Assembly: GCF_003967515.1 (NCBI RefSeq)
Contig: NZ_BIFQ01000001.1
Location: forward strand, 3,038,001-3,102,000
DNA: 64,000 bases
Reading direction: 5' to 3'
From: Dictyobacter aurantiacus
GTDB taxonomy: Bacteria; Chloroflexota; Ktedonobacteria; Ktedonobacterales; Ktedonobacteraceae
The position numbers and the translations under genes are program-made. Of this stretch, positions 1 to 8,439 are shown one piece after another. The notes under the pieces are model-generated. The model ran no database searches. It was not told where the DNA came from and worked only from the letters and a program-made list of their open reading frames with translations. Position 1 is the stretch's first letter, and each line of letters opens with the position of its first letter.

Positions 1-678
1 CTCTTTTTAATCATCGGCCTGGCGACCGCGCTGGCACTCAATAATCAGAAGGTAAAGGGGCTGCCCTTCTGGCGCGTGGTATTGCTGGTACCCTGGGCGA
101 CGCCATACGCGATTACCTCCTTGATCTGGAAGTTCCTCTTCAACTATGACTTCGGTCCCCTTAACCAGATCGGACGCGTCTTCTTTGGTCCCAAATTTGG
201 TATTCCCTGGTTGACCGATCCCACCTGGGCCTTTATCGCCGTAGTAATGGTCAACGTGTGGCTCTCGTATCCCTTCTTCACCGTGGTGATTCTGGGCGCG
301 CTCCAGAGCGTGCCGGCGGAACTGGGAGAGGCCGCCAACGTCGATGGCGCCAACGCCTGGCAGCGCTTCCGCGCCGTGACATTGCCCTTGCTGATCCCTG
401 CCATTACGCCCGCGACCATCCTGAGCGCGATTACCACCTTCCAGATGTTCGGAGTTGTCTACTTGATCACGCAGGGAGGTCCAATCACCAGCGCCGATAA
501 ACCGGGTGCCACCTCATTTGTCATGGTGTATATCTACAACAAAGTGCTGGGTCAGAACGCGGGTAACATCCACTATGCGCAGATCGCCGCTTTCGCCATC
601 CTGGTCTTTATTGTACTGGGCTCGGTAACGTTCCTGACCCGTACGCTGGGTAGTTCCTCAAAGGAGGCTATGGCATGA
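1..678 (+). CDS. Sugar ABC transporter permease, MalF-like (5' truncated)
   Basis: The frame is open from base 1, so the N-terminus lies outside the window; 225 residues are visible. It is the inner-membrane permease of a maltose/oligosaccharide-type importer. Several hydrophobic membrane segments flank the EAA loop that contacts the ATPase, seen as ELGEAANVDGANAWQRF followed by LPLLIPA. The stop overlaps the start of the next permease gene (ATGA), which indicates translational coupling. The substrate-binding protein would be expected upstream. The substrate cannot be fixed from sequence; maltodextrin-type is the most likely. Confidence 0.9.
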   Translation, partial: LFLIIGLATALALNNQKVKGLPFWRVVLLVPWATPYAITSLIWKFLFNYDFGPLNQIGRVFFGPKFGIPWLTDPTWAFIAVVMVNVWLSYPFFTVVILGALQSVPAELGEAANVDGANAWQRFRAVTLPLLIPAITPATILSAITTFQMFGVVYLITQGGPITSADKPGATSFVMVYIYNKVLGQNAGNIHYAQIAAFAILVFIVLGSVTFLTRTLGSSSKEAMA

Positions 679-1646
679 GCAAAAATATCACCACAACTGC
701 GCCGAAGCCGGTTCCTGCCACAGATGACGTTGTATCGCCTGTGGAGTCGACCGAGCACAGACGCTATCGCGCCCGCATCGATGCCAAGATTCGCCGCCGC
801 AAAGTGACGACCGCTTTTCAGCTCAGCTTGATCTATATCTTCCTGATCGTGATGACCACCTTCGCGCTGTTCCCGATTTATTTCGTAGTGCAGGCGTCAT
901 TCGCTGGCAGCCAGAACCTGTACACGACGGATCTCCACCTGTTGCCGGTAAATCCCAGCCTGGATAACTATGTCTATGCCTTTACGCAGGAGCCACTGCT
1001 GGCCTGGCTGGGCAACACACTGTTTGTCTGTGGTTTATCGACCGTAGTAGGACTCTTCTTTTCGATGACCGGCGCGTATGCGCTCGCGCGCTTTCGCTTC
1101 CGGGGTCGTCGCATGTCCCTGAACCTCCTGCTGGTCCTCCAGTCCTTCCCCGGTCTGCTGGCCATCAGCGCCTACTACTATCTATTGCAGTATCTCAATC
1201 TGCTGGATAGCGCGCCCTTGTTTGGCCTGGCCCTGATCTATGTGTCTACCTCGATCGTGTTTAGCTGCTGGAATATCAAAGGTTACTTTGACACGCTGCC
1301 GGTTGAACTGGACCAGGCGGCTATTATTGATGGCGCTACGATGTGGCAGGCTTTCTGGCGTGTCGTTATGCCCCTGGCGACGCCCGCGCTGGCTGCCTCG
1401 GGACTTCTAATCTTCGTTGGTGGCTGGAGCGAGTTCGCGATCGCCAACTACATCTTGAACGCCAACGATACCGGCTCAAATCTCACCTTTATCCTGGGCC
1501 TCTATCGTCTGCAGGGTGACTTCCGTACCCCGTGGGGTTACTTTGCCGCCACATCGATCATCATATCCGTGCCGCTGGTAATCGTCTTCTTATTCGCCCA
1601 ACGCTTCTTCAAATCTGGTCTCACCGTCGGTAGCGTCAAAGGATAG
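675..1646 (+). CDS. Sugar ABC transporter permease, MalG-like
   Basis: This is the second permease subunit of the same carbohydrate importer, 323 residues. A charged cytoplasmic N-terminus of about 50 residues precedes a first membrane segment (about 55-75), and the rest contains five further hydrophobic segments. The EAA loop reads ELDQAAIIDGATMWQAFWRV, with Q in place of the usual E before the alanines, then MPLATPAL. It starts inside the end of the malF-like gene (4-bp overlap). The TWGYFAA-like C-terminal part (RTPWGYFAAT) is like maltose/maltodextrin permeases. No ATPase follows, as is common when one MsmK-type ATPase serves many importers. Confidence 0.92.
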   Translation: MSKNITTTAPKPVPATDDVVSPVESTEHRRYRARIDAKIRRRKVTTAFQLSLIYIFLIVMTTFALFPIYFVVQASFAGSQNLYTTDLHLLPVNPSLDNYVYAFTQEPLLAWLGNTLFVCGLSTVVGLFFSMTGAYALARFRFRGRRMSLNLLLVLQSFPGLLAISAYYYLLQYLNLLDSAPLFGLALIYVSTSIVFSCWNIKGYFDTLPVELDQAAIIDGATMWQAFWRVVMPLATPALAASGLLIFVGGWSEFAIANYILNANDTGSNLTFILGLYRLQGDFRTPWGYFAATSIIISVPLVIVFLFAQRFFKSGLTVGSVKG

Positions 1647-1649
1647 AAC

Positions 1650-1717
1650 AATGCGATATGCATAAAAGAGACCGCCCGCGGCGCGCCGCGGGCGGTCTCT
1701 TTTATGCATATCGCATT
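1650..1717. terminator. Perfect 68-bp palindrome between convergent genes
   Basis: Two 34-nt arms (1650-1683 and 1684-1717) are exact reverse complements with no spacer. The palindrome fills the gap between the malG-like stop and the hpt stop, so it can serve as a terminator or 3' end stabiliser for both. No T-run follows on either strand, so it is not a textbook intrinsic terminator. Confidence 0.75.
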
Positions 1718-2302
1718 CTATACTTCTTCGGCCATGCTTTTGTGTTGTTTGGCGGGTTCGCTGGTTTCTGAGTAGACGGATGGTTTCAGGATGCCGATGT
1801 AGGGAAGGTTGCGGTAGAGCTGAGCGTAATCGAGTCCATAGCCGACGACAAATTTATCGGGAATGGTAAAGCCATAGTAGTCGATGGGCACGTTTTTGAG
1901 GCGGGGACGCTCTTTATTGAGCAGGGAACAGATCTTCAGGCTGAGTGGATTGCGGCGTCGCAGCAGATCGACCAGGTAGTGCAGGGTGAGGCCACTATCG
2001 ATGATATCCTCGATGATCAGCACGTGTTTCTGATCGATCGGGCCCTCAAGATCTTTGATGATGCGCACGATGCCGCTGGACTGCGTGGTGTTCCCATAGC
2101 TGGCGACTGCCATATAATCGATCTCCAGTGGCAGATCAATGGCGCGGGCCAGGTCAGCGATGAAGGGGACGGCCCCTTTTAAGGTTCCCAGCAGGAGCAG
2201 GTTTTTGCCAGTATAATCGAGGGCGATCTGTTGTCCCAGCGATGTGATTTTTTCCTGTAGTTGTGCTTCTGAAATGAGAATCTCTTCAATATCTTGATGC
2301 AT
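1718..2302 (-). CDS. hpt: Hypoxanthine phosphoribosyltransferase
   Basis: Purine salvage enzyme that joins hypoxanthine or guanine to PRPP to give IMP or GMP; cytosolic. The 194-residue length fits the family with a short C-terminal extension (about residues 175-194, rich in S, E and K). The PRPP-binding motif is VLIIEDIIDSG near residue 95, and the GxLKGAVPF segment near residue 40 is the conserved flexible-loop start. It lies 19 bp downstream of tilS on the same strand; the tilS-hpt pair is widespread in bacteria, often followed by ftsH, which is absent here. The stop abuts the long palindrome. Confidence 0.95.
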   Translation of the reverse strand: MHQDIEEILISEAQLQEKITSLGQQIALDYTGKNLLLLGTLKGAVPFIADLARAIDLPLEIDYMAVASYGNTTQSSGIVRIIKDLEGPIDQKHVLIIEDIIDSGLTLHYLVDLLRRRNPLSLKICSLLNKERPRLKNVPIDYYGFTIPDKFVVGYGLDYAQLYRNLPYIGILKPSVYSETSEPAKQHKSMAEEV

Positions 2303-2321
2303 GTGTTCCTCTTTTATTATT

Positions 2322-3797
2322 TCATAATGAATGGTTGATCGACAGGCGAATGATCCTGCGGGTGGTTTCGGTCAGGCGTACCCGGTGATCGAGGTGGACG
2401 CCACCTAGCCAGATACAGCGTGTGCCTGAAAAGAATAGGGGTAGCTGCGCGCGCTCCTCGCGTGGAATATGCCTATCGATCAAAACCTCTTTAACTTTTT
2501 TCTCCTGCTTCATACCCAGTGGCTGAATACGATCGCCATCCCTGCGTGTGCGCACGCGCAGATCAGGAGCCGCAATATCTCCTGTCAGTGTGTCCGCGTC
2601 CACATAAACAGTATGTGGCGTTATCGGCAGAAGGCGCCAGACCGTTGACCAGTCCTGCCGGCGGAGGGCGGCTTGCACCTGTTTTGTGACGCTATCCGCG
2701 ACCCACTCGGCTCGCGCGGTCCAGGGCGTACCAGGAACGGCGATACTGGCGGGCAACGAAAGGGTCACCTCGTGAAGAGGTGACTCCCTATTATCTTTGC
2801 CCGCTTGTTCAGAAATATATTTGAAGACTAGTATATCACCTCTGCGCATGGCGTGAAGGTGTTGTGGGAGATGGAGGGTAATTGTTTCGTTGGTAGCTGG
2901 TCGCTGCAGCAAACGGTCCAGCAATTGATAGTGACGGGCTTCTAGCGGAGATTGACCCCCTGCCAGGTGGGCGCTGGCCCGTCGGAGCAGATGGTGCTGT
3001 AAGCTGGGATGGAGAAGCTGCAATGGAGGAATGGATAGCTGCAACTGGTCCGATTGTTGTTGCAGAACGATCTGTGGCCACCACTGGTCCACCTGAGCAT
3101 TGATCCAGGCGAAATCTGTTTGTAGCACCTCGGCGTTGCGCAGCAGCGTGTCGCGGAAACCGGGATTCATCGCTTCGAGCAGGGGCAGGAGCTCGTGGCG
3201 AATGCGGTTGCGCATAAAGCGTACATCGCTGTTGCTGAGATCTTCAACCGGCACCAATTGATGTTGTGCGCAGTACGCCAGCGTGTCCGCGTGACGCACG
3301 GCCAGCAGGGGACGGATAATATCCTGCTGCCGCGGCTGGAGTCCCACCATACTGGCGATCCCGCCACCGCGTAGCCAGTGGAGGAGCAGCGTCTCCACCT
3401 GGTCATCCAGGTGATGGGCGACCGCGATTGGCTGTCCCTGCGCCACTTCGCGTAAGAAACGGTAGCGGGCCACGCGGGCTGCCTCCTCAATAGAGCGATG
3501 CTCGCGCTGCGCTAGAGTGGTGACATCTACGCGGCCCAACGTTACTGGTAGTTGCCAGGCGCGAGCAATGTTGGCCACCGCCTCTTCATCCCGTTCGCTC
3601 TCCCGACCGCGCAACTGGTGATTCAGATGGGCCACATGCAGCGATACCAGTGGATAGCGTTTAGCGGGTCCACAGAGCTGATGCAGCACGTGCAGCAGGC
3701 ATAGCGAATCGGCCCCACCCGACACCGCCACAACCACGCGGCCCTGTGCGGGCAGCAAATGATGCTCCTCAATAGTAGAGGTTATGATCTCCAACAT
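2322..3797 (-). CDS. tilS: tRNA(Ile)-lysidine synthase
   Basis: TilS attaches lysine to C34 of the CAU-anticodon tRNA-Ile, which changes its reading to AUA; it is essential in most bacteria. The N-terminal PP-loop ATP pyrophosphatase motif is VAVSGGADSLCLLHVL at about residues 22-37. The HHLDDQVETLLL segment near residue 130 is the family's second signature. A C-terminal TilS_C domain (about residues 410-480) includes RDGDRIQPLGMKQEKKVKE. The 491-residue length is normal for the long form. It is the first gene of a two-gene tilS-hpt unit on the minus strand and diverges from def across about 100 bp. Confidence 0.96.
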   Translation of the reverse strand: MLEIITSTIEEHHLLPAQGRVVVAVSGGADSLCLLHVLHQLCGPAKRYPLVSLHVAHLNHQLRGRESERDEEAVANIARAWQLPVTLGRVDVTTLAQREHRSIEEAARVARYRFLREVAQGQPIAVAHHLDDQVETLLLHWLRGGGIASMVGLQPRQQDIIRPLLAVRHADTLAYCAQHQLVPVEDLSNSDVRFMRNRIRHELLPLLEAMNPGFRDTLLRNAEVLQTDFAWINAQVDQWWPQIVLQQQSDQLQLSIPPLQLLHPSLQHHLLRRASAHLAGGQSPLEARHYQLLDRLLQRPATNETITLHLPQHLHAMRRGDILVFKYISEQAGKDNRESPLHEVTLSLPASIAVPGTPWTARAEWVADSVTKQVQAALRRQDWSTVWRLLPITPHTVYVDADTLTGDIAAPDLRVRTRRDGDRIQPLGMKQEKKVKEVLIDRHIPREERAQLPLFFSGTRCIWLGGVHLDHRVRLTETTRRIIRLSINHSL

Positions 3798-3898
3798 GTT
3801 TGCGTATTACCCCTCTGGTATGGTACGATTAAGGTCAATTATAACACTAATGTTTTGATAGTTTGCTAGCGTGTCGTGTAGGGGTATTGAGAAGAATT

Positions 3899-4405
3899 AT
3901 GGCCATTCGGAAAATTATTACCACTGAAAATCCAATTTTACGTCAGAAAGCCAAGAAGGTCCATCGTTTCGATCCATCGCTGCAGAGGCTGGTGGACGAC
4001 ATGTTTGAGACCATGCGTGAAGCGAATGGCGTAGGGCTGGCAGGGCCACAAATTGCGCAATCGATCCGTGTCTTTGTTGCTGAATACGAAGATCGGAAGG
4101 TAGCAGTTTTTAATCCTGAGATCGTCAAGGCGGAGGGTGAAGAAAAGGGACCCGAGGGCTGTCTGAGTATCCCGGGATACATTGGTGAGAACATTCGTCG
4201 CGCGACCAAAGTTGTTGTAAAGGGACAGGATGTACGTGGTAAGGCTATTCGAGTCAATGCTGAAGGCTGGTTTGCCCGTATTCTCCAGCACGAGATCGAT
4301 CACCTGGATGGTATTCTCTTTATCGATCGCCTGGATAGTCCTGAAGATCTGCGTGAGGTAAGGGAAGGTGACCTTGAAGAAGGTGAGCCAGCCTTAGCCG
4401 AGTAG
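3899..4405 (+). CDS. def: Peptide deformylase
   Basis: Removes the formyl group from the initiator methionine of new proteins; a metal enzyme. All three motifs are present: GVGLAGPQ (G in place of the second A of the usual GxGLAAPQ), PEGCLSIPG with the metal-binding Cys, and QHEIDHLDG with the two metal-binding His and the catalytic Glu. Start at 3899 (MAIRKI) matches the usual family start; an upstream ATG at 3863 would add 12 unlikely residues. Length is 168 residues with an acidic C-terminal tail. Divergent from tilS. Confidence 0.96.
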   Translation: MAIRKIITTENPILRQKAKKVHRFDPSLQRLVDDMFETMREANGVGLAGPQIAQSIRVFVAEYEDRKVAVFNPEIVKAEGEEKGPEGCLSIPGYIGENIRRATKVVVKGQDVRGKAIRVNAEGWFARILQHEIDHLDGILFIDRLDSPEDLREVREGDLEEGEPALAE

Positions 4406-4413
4406 ACGCATAC

Positions 4414-4468
4414 AGAGAAAAGCGGCGCCCTTTCTCTCCATCTTGGGAGAGGGGCGCCGCTTTTCTCT
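4414..4468. terminator. Bidirectional hairpin between def and zinc-ribbon gene
   Basis: Arms of 17 nt (4414-4430 and 4452-4468) match exactly, with an additional inner TCTCC/GGAGA pair. It lies between two convergent genes and ends in TTTTCTCT, so it can terminate both transcripts. Confidence 0.75.
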
Positions 4469-4478
4469 ATTAGAACGT

Positions 4479-4919
4479 TTATAATTTTTGTTGTTTACGT
4501 AAGATGGTCAGACGATTAGATCCCAGGTGTTGCTCACAGCCTGGGCATACATAGAATCCCTCTTCGCGATAGTGGAGTTCGTTGACGTGGAAGTAGAGAT
4601 AGCAGATTCCGCAACGAGTCGCATCGGACTGACTGGCGATCTGGCGATCCTTTTCAAATAGATCTTTCAGCGATTGCACCATTTGCTCAAAGTCAAATCC
4701 ACCAGGGGCCGGGCGCTCAATACCTAACGTACCCAGTGGAGGTAGGGCGCCGGTGCTGCTATTGGCTCGCGCTTCGCGACGACTCAGTGATGAACTGCCA
4801 TTGTTCAATGTTCCACCCTCGGATCCACCTGTATAGTTATTGCTCAAAGCAAAAATCTCCAAAACAAATGCAAGGGGCGACACTTCAGTTATTATACCTT
4901 CCGGTAGGAGTGAAAGCAA
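4479..4919 (-). CDS. Hypothetical protein with C-terminal zinc ribbon
   Basis: A 146-residue protein of unknown function. The first 75 residues are low-complexity and rich in Ser, Gly and Asn, probably disordered. A short helix (FEQMVQSLKDLFEKDRQ, about 77-93) precedes a zinc ribbon made of CGIC (about 103-106) and CPGC (about 126-129). Such treble-cleft or ribbon modules bind nucleic acid or protein; nothing more specific can be said. The start is uncertain because the N-terminus is not conserved-looking and several internal starts exist. Convergent with def. Confidence 0.65.
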   Translation of the reverse strand: MLSLLPEGIITEVSPLAFVLEIFALSNNYTGGSEGGTLNNGSSSLSRREARANSSTGALPPLGTLGIERPAPGGFDFEQMVQSLKDLFEKDRQIASQSDATRCGICYLYFHVNELHYREEGFYVCPGCEQHLGSNRLTILRKQQKL

Positions 4920-4942
4920 GTCTTGCTTGTCTGTGCACTTGA

Positions 4943-5429
4943 GCGCCCCCGCCCGTTTTTTTTATATGGGCGCATGGAGCGCGCATGAGCGCGCTCCATG
5001 CGCCCATATAAAAACGGTGTGCAGCCACGTGCATGCTCGCTGGGGCATGCCTGAGCAGGCGCACCTGTGGTATGCCACAGTTATATGTGAGTTGGTGCGG
5101 CAGGTGCGCATGAGCGCGCTCCATGCGCCCATATAAAAATGGTGTGCAGCCACGTGCATGATCGCTGGGGCATGCCTGAGTAGGCGCACCTGTAGTATGC
5201 CACAGTTATATGTGAGTTGGTGCGGCAGGTGCGCATGAGCGCGCTCCATGCGCCCATATAAAAATGGTGTGCAGCCACGTGCATGATCGCTGGGGCATGC
5301 CTGAGCAGGCGCACCTGTGGTATGACACAGTTATATGTGAGTTGGTGCGGCAGGTGCGCATGCGCACCTGCCGCACCAACTCACAAAAAAATAGGGCAGC
5401 CGCGCATGCGGCTGCCTGTGCGGGGGCGC
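4943..5429. mobile_element. Composite repeat element with GCGCCCCCGC inverted ends
   Basis: A 487-bp gene-free block bounded by GCGCCCCCGC at 4943-4952 and its exact complement GCGGGGGCGC at 5420-5429. Inside, a 26-nt stem (TTTTTATATGGGCGC... pairing around 4981) opens the block, three 125-bp tandem units follow, and a perfect palindrome (about 5333-5384) closes it. A GCAGCCGCGCATGCGGCTGC hairpin lies just inside the right end. It has no ORF of interest, so any movement would need help in trans. The same boundary logic occurs at 38698-39012. Calling it mobile is inference. Confidence 0.55.
4981..5355. repeat. Three tandem copies of a 125-bp unit
   Basis: Units at 4981-5105, 5106-5230 and 5231-5355 have a constant 125-bp period and differ at only a handful of positions. 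Each begins GCGCATGAGCGCGCTCCATG and ends GAGTTGGTGCGGCAGGT. Apparent short ORFs here are repeats of the unit and not genes. Confidence 0.95.
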
Positions 5430-5779
5430 TTATGCGCCCCGATAAGAGGAGGGAGCAGACACATTCTTATGTGATGAGAGTGGTTGCAAACGAGAGGAGA
5501 GGGATAATGGGAGAGATTGGAGTCAGGATCTTTGGATCATCATGGGGGGCATGGCATAGCGATGATCTATGATAAATGGTCACCGTCTCTCAACTGTGCT
5601 CGTCATGGATCACTGGTGGCGAAGAAATACGCATCGTCCGACGGTAAGCTTGTGGAAGCTAAATCAGACGATGGACAGGCACATAGTGGAAGGCATAATC
5701 GTGTACTACTCAGGCGCCATAGCAGCTGGCGCGCCGTTGCGTTAGCCAGGAATTTCCTTGCTGTATTGGTAGAGATACA
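5430..5779. other. Intergenic region, no gene recognised
   Basis: Short frames exist but none has a family resemblance or a good ribosome binding site. A TATGCGCCCC hairpin half ends at about 5440. It lies downstream of the small HTH gene on the minus strand; no clear terminator was found. Confidence 0.5.
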
Positions 5780-5965
5780 TTATTGAATACTATTGTCACC
5801 AAGAACACGATCCAGTGTTTCACGTTTTATACGATATACCTGCCTGGAATGCACATGTGGTAACACTACTGCCTCTAATACTCCCTGTTTTACCCACCTG
5901 CGTACTGTTGCATCGTCAACGCGCAGAATGCGGGCAACCTCTGATACCGTCAACAAATTGCTCAT
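5780..5965 (-). CDS. Small excisionase/MerR-type helix-turn-helix protein
   Basis: A 61-residue DNA-binding protein made of one winged helix module: LLTVSEVARILRVDDATVRRWVKQG is the helix-turn-helix and QVYRIKRETLDRVL the wing and final helix. It is of the 'helix-turn-helix domain, excisionase family' type that acts as an excisionase or as a small repressor. The start has a strong AGGAGGAG site 6 nt upstream. A close paralogue sits at 8440-8643. No integrase or phage gene is near, so a stand-alone regulator is more likely than an excisionase. Confidence 0.85.
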   Translation of the reverse strand: MSNLLTVSEVARILRVDDATVRRWVKQGVLEAVVLPHVHSRQVYRIKRETLDRVLGDNSIQ

Positions 5966-6650
5966 GTGGCTCCTCCTACCTTAAATTTCGACTTTGCCCT
6001 TTGCTGTAACAAAAAGATGTATGAGAATCTTCATACAAGTACATTGTATAAATATTGTATAATATTGATGAAGACTTGTAAAGGTTTATAAAAGGAGATT
6101 TTGGATGGGTTATGAAACAGATATGACTTTTTTTGTTTGAAAGTAACGTTAGGTGCATAGCTAAAAAAAGCGGTGCGTAGAATGCTACACTTAATTGTGA
6201 TATTCATAGCTCTTCTGTGACTATCAGTTGTTTGTTCGACTGCAAGTTGTAAAGCCAATTATAGATTGTTTTGCGGGGTATAGCAGGAATATGCTGAAGA
6301 TGGGGGATATCTTCAAGCTGCGCTTTAGATGTGGTGCCGCCTGACGGCGGCACCACATCTAAATAACGGGGATGGCCTCGGGTTCGACGCCCGAGGCCAT
6401 CCCCGTTATGAAAAAAGAGAGGGAGGGCTGGTGGATGAGTTCAGTAGTTGATGAATCGTCCTTTTGGGGGATGAAATTTCCTCAACAATCCGCTACACTT
6501 CTGAGCAAGCACACGAATATATGGTAACGTGGGAGAAGGGAGAAAAGAGACAGCGCTGTAATGCACTACTGTAGTGCGCCCATACTATCCTCAGGTAATA
6601 CTAACTAAACGGCTTCGCAAAGGGACGCGTTTGTTAGAAAGGATCCTCTC
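5966..6650. other. Long divergent intergenic region with two tandem hairpins
   Basis: This 685-bp gap separates the small HTH gene (minus) from the sigma factor gene (plus) and is AT-rich in its first half (about 6000-6260), where promoters of either gene may lie (for example TTGTATAATA near 6056). No ORF with coding character was found. Two long hairpins at 6324-6409 are listed separately. Confidence 0.6.
6324..6409. repeat. Two back-to-back long hairpins between divergent genes
   Basis: First hairpin: 18-nt arms 6324-6341 and 6346-6363 with a TGAC loop. Second: 20-nt arms 6363-6382 and 6390-6409 with a 7-nt loop; the two share one base. Arms are perfect. The second is followed by AAAAAA, not T. 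Because the flanking genes diverge, neither gene ends here, so a simple terminator role does not explain them unless an unannotated transcript crosses the gap. Confidence 0.8.
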
Positions 6651-7259
6651 ATGCAAAAGCAAGAATACGTTCCTTCTAAATGGCAAGAGTTCTCTGATGG
6701 TGTCCTGGTGCGTGAAGTGCTGGCGGGCAACCAGGTGGTTTTTGAGGCGCTGGTTGAGCGGTATCATACCATGCTTTATCGCTTTATTTATCATCACCTG
6801 GGTGAGTATGACCAGGCCTGCGACGTATTGCAGCAGGTATTTCTCAAGTTGTATATCGCTCTGCCGAACCTTCCAACGGGCGAACAACTGAAGCCGTGGT
6901 TATTTCGTGTGGCGCAGAACTGCTGTCGGGACGAACTGCGTAAGCGGCGTCGTAGACGGGTGACGCTGTTCTCAGCGTTAGAGTGGCAATCTGAAGAAGA
7001 GGAGATGCCTCCCCTGGCGGCCATTCCTGACACCCATCCTTTACCGGAAGAGATCGCGGAATATCATGATATGCAGCATGCGCTCCAGCAGGCCATTCAG
7101 GCCCTGCCGACCAAGTTCCGCTCGGTTGTTTTGTTGCGCTATCTCTATCAATGTAGCTTTTCTGAGATCGGGCAAGTGTTGGAGATGCCGATGACCACGG
7201 CCAAAACGTATTACTACCGCGCCTGCACCAAACTGCGCGCCTCCCTGCAGTCCCGCTAG
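6651..7259 (+). CDS. RNA polymerase sigma factor, ECF-like
   Basis: A 202-residue alternative sigma factor. Region 2 is seen in FEALVERYHTMLYRFIYHHLGEYDQACDVLQQVFLKLY-type sequence (about 28-66) followed by LKPWLFRVAQNCCRDELRKRRRR; region 4 is the C-terminal part, with LPTKFRSVVLLRYLYQ and the helix-turn-helix FSEIGQVLEMPMTTAKTYYY. A GAAAGGA site lies before the ATG. No anti-sigma gene follows; instead an ABC ATPase starts about 40 bp downstream, so both may be co-transcribed. The signal it responds to is unknown. Confidence 0.92.
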   Translation: MQKQEYVPSKWQEFSDGVLVREVLAGNQVVFEALVERYHTMLYRFIYHHLGEYDQACDVLQQVFLKLYIALPNLPTGEQLKPWLFRVAQNCCRDELRKRRRRRVTLFSALEWQSEEEEMPPLAAIPDTHPLPEEIAEYHDMQHALQQAIQALPTKFRSVVLLRYLYQCSFSEIGQVLEMPMTTAKTYYYRACTKLRASLQSR

Positions 7260-7297
7260 AAAAAAGAGCGTCTATACACAGCTGAAGAAAGGATAGG

Positions 7298-8356
7298 GTG
7301 TGTATGGGTGATCTACCAAAGATAGCCAGTCATGACCAACGGCCATCACAACATGCTGAGATGGTGGTGCGTACCGAGGAGTTGACCAAGCGTTTTGACA
7401 CCTTTATCGCCGTTGATCACCTGGGCATCGAGATATATCGTGGAGATGTCTACGGACTGCTCGGTCCCAATGGATCTGGTAAAACCACGACGATCCGTAT
7501 GTTGCTGGGGCTGATTCATCCAACTTCGGGCCAGGTGACGACGCTGGGATATGCTATGAGCGATGAGAAGCAGCGCTATCGTGCCTTACAGCATGTAGGG
7601 GCGATTGTCGAGCAGCCTGTTTTTTATCCTTTTTTGACTGGTCGAGAAAATCTGCGTGGAGTGGCTACCTTTGGGTGCATGGCGCGTAACCAGGCTACTG
7701 AGGAGCGTATAGAGGAGGTGCTGGAGCTGGTTGATATGGCCACGCGTGCCAACGATAGCTACAGCAAATATTCGCTAGGTATGAAGCAGCGCCTGGCGCT
7801 GGCCGCGACCCTCGTGCATTATCCACAACTGATTATTTTAGACGAACCGACCAATGGACTCGATCCGGCCGGGGTGGTTGAGATACGCGAGTTGATCGGT
7901 CGCCTGTCGCGACAAGGTATTACAATCCTGTTATCGAGCCATCAACTCCATGAGATTCAACAGGTCTGCTCGCGGGTAGCCATTATCAAGCGCGGTAAGT
8001 TGCTGGTACAGGGGAATGTACAGGATCTTCTTTCAGAGCAACAATGTATCTTATTGAGCTTTGCCGAACCGGACCTGTTACAGCAGGCCGAGTTGTTTTT
8101 GCATACGCAGCCAGAAGGGGAGCAGAACTGGATGCGTCACGCTCGCATCGTGACGGCCCCCGCCAACACTGGATGGACGCCGCCGGGAGGACAGCTACTG
8201 GAGGTTGAGGCCACCATGGAGCAGGCGGCGGCCGTAAATGCTTTTCTCGCCGAACGCGGTATCTACGCAACCGAGATTCGCCGCCGCGAAACCAGTCTGG
8301 AACAATATTTCCTTGAACTAACCGCGACGCCGCTGCACGTCATTTCTCAGGATTAA
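7298..8356 (+). CDS. ABC transporter ATP-binding protein
   Basis: ATPase of an export- or resistance-type ABC system (bacitracin/CcmA-like). Walker A is GPNGSGKTT (about residues 54-62), the signature region is YSLGMKQRLALA, and Walker B is LIILDEPTNGLDP. A C-terminal extension of about 100 residues follows the ATPase core, as in this subfamily. An ATG at 7304 is a better-spaced start (AAAGGA 10 nt upstream) than the GTG at 7298. No membrane partner gene follows in the window, which is unusual; it probably shares a permease encoded elsewhere. It follows the sigma factor gene closely. Confidence 0.9.
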   Translation: MCMGDLPKIASHDQRPSQHAEMVVRTEELTKRFDTFIAVDHLGIEIYRGDVYGLLGPNGSGKTTTIRMLLGLIHPTSGQVTTLGYAMSDEKQRYRALQHVGAIVEQPVFYPFLTGRENLRGVATFGCMARNQATEERIEEVLELVDMATRANDSYSKYSLGMKQRLALAATLVHYPQLIILDEPTNGLDPAGVVEIRELIGRLSRQGITILLSSHQLHEIQQVCSRVAIIKRGKLLVQGNVQDLLSEQQCILLSFAEPDLLQQAELFLHTQPEGEQNWMRHARIVTAPANTGWTPPGGQLLEVEATMEQAAAVNAFLAERGIYATEIRRRETSLEQYFLELTATPLHVISQD

Positions 8357-8384
8357 ATGCTTCCCGTTACTTTGGACTCGCAAG

Positions 8385-8426
8385 CAGTGATGAAGATCTT
8401 TCCACGAGGGTCGCCTTCATCACTGC
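8385..8426. terminator. Hairpin between convergent ABC ATPase and HTH genes
   Basis: AGCAGTGATGAAG (8391-8403 region) pairs with CTTCATCACTGCT (about 8412-8424). It lies between two convergent stops, so it may terminate both. No strong T-run. Confidence 0.55.
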
Positions 8427-8439
8427 TCGTAGACTTTCT

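Noticed and set aside
4981..5355. CRISPR array
   Set aside because: Units are 125 bp and nearly identical over their full length, with no spacers. It is a tandem repeat.
4885..5572. Several overlapping 77-102 codon frames on both strands in the 125-bp repeat array
   Set aside because: They repeat with the array period, are rich in His, Met and Cys from the repeat, and have no family features. They are by-products of the tandem units.
5517..5786. 89-codon plus-strand frame next to the repeat array
   Set aside because: No ribosome site or family match, and it overlaps the HTH gene. Not coding.
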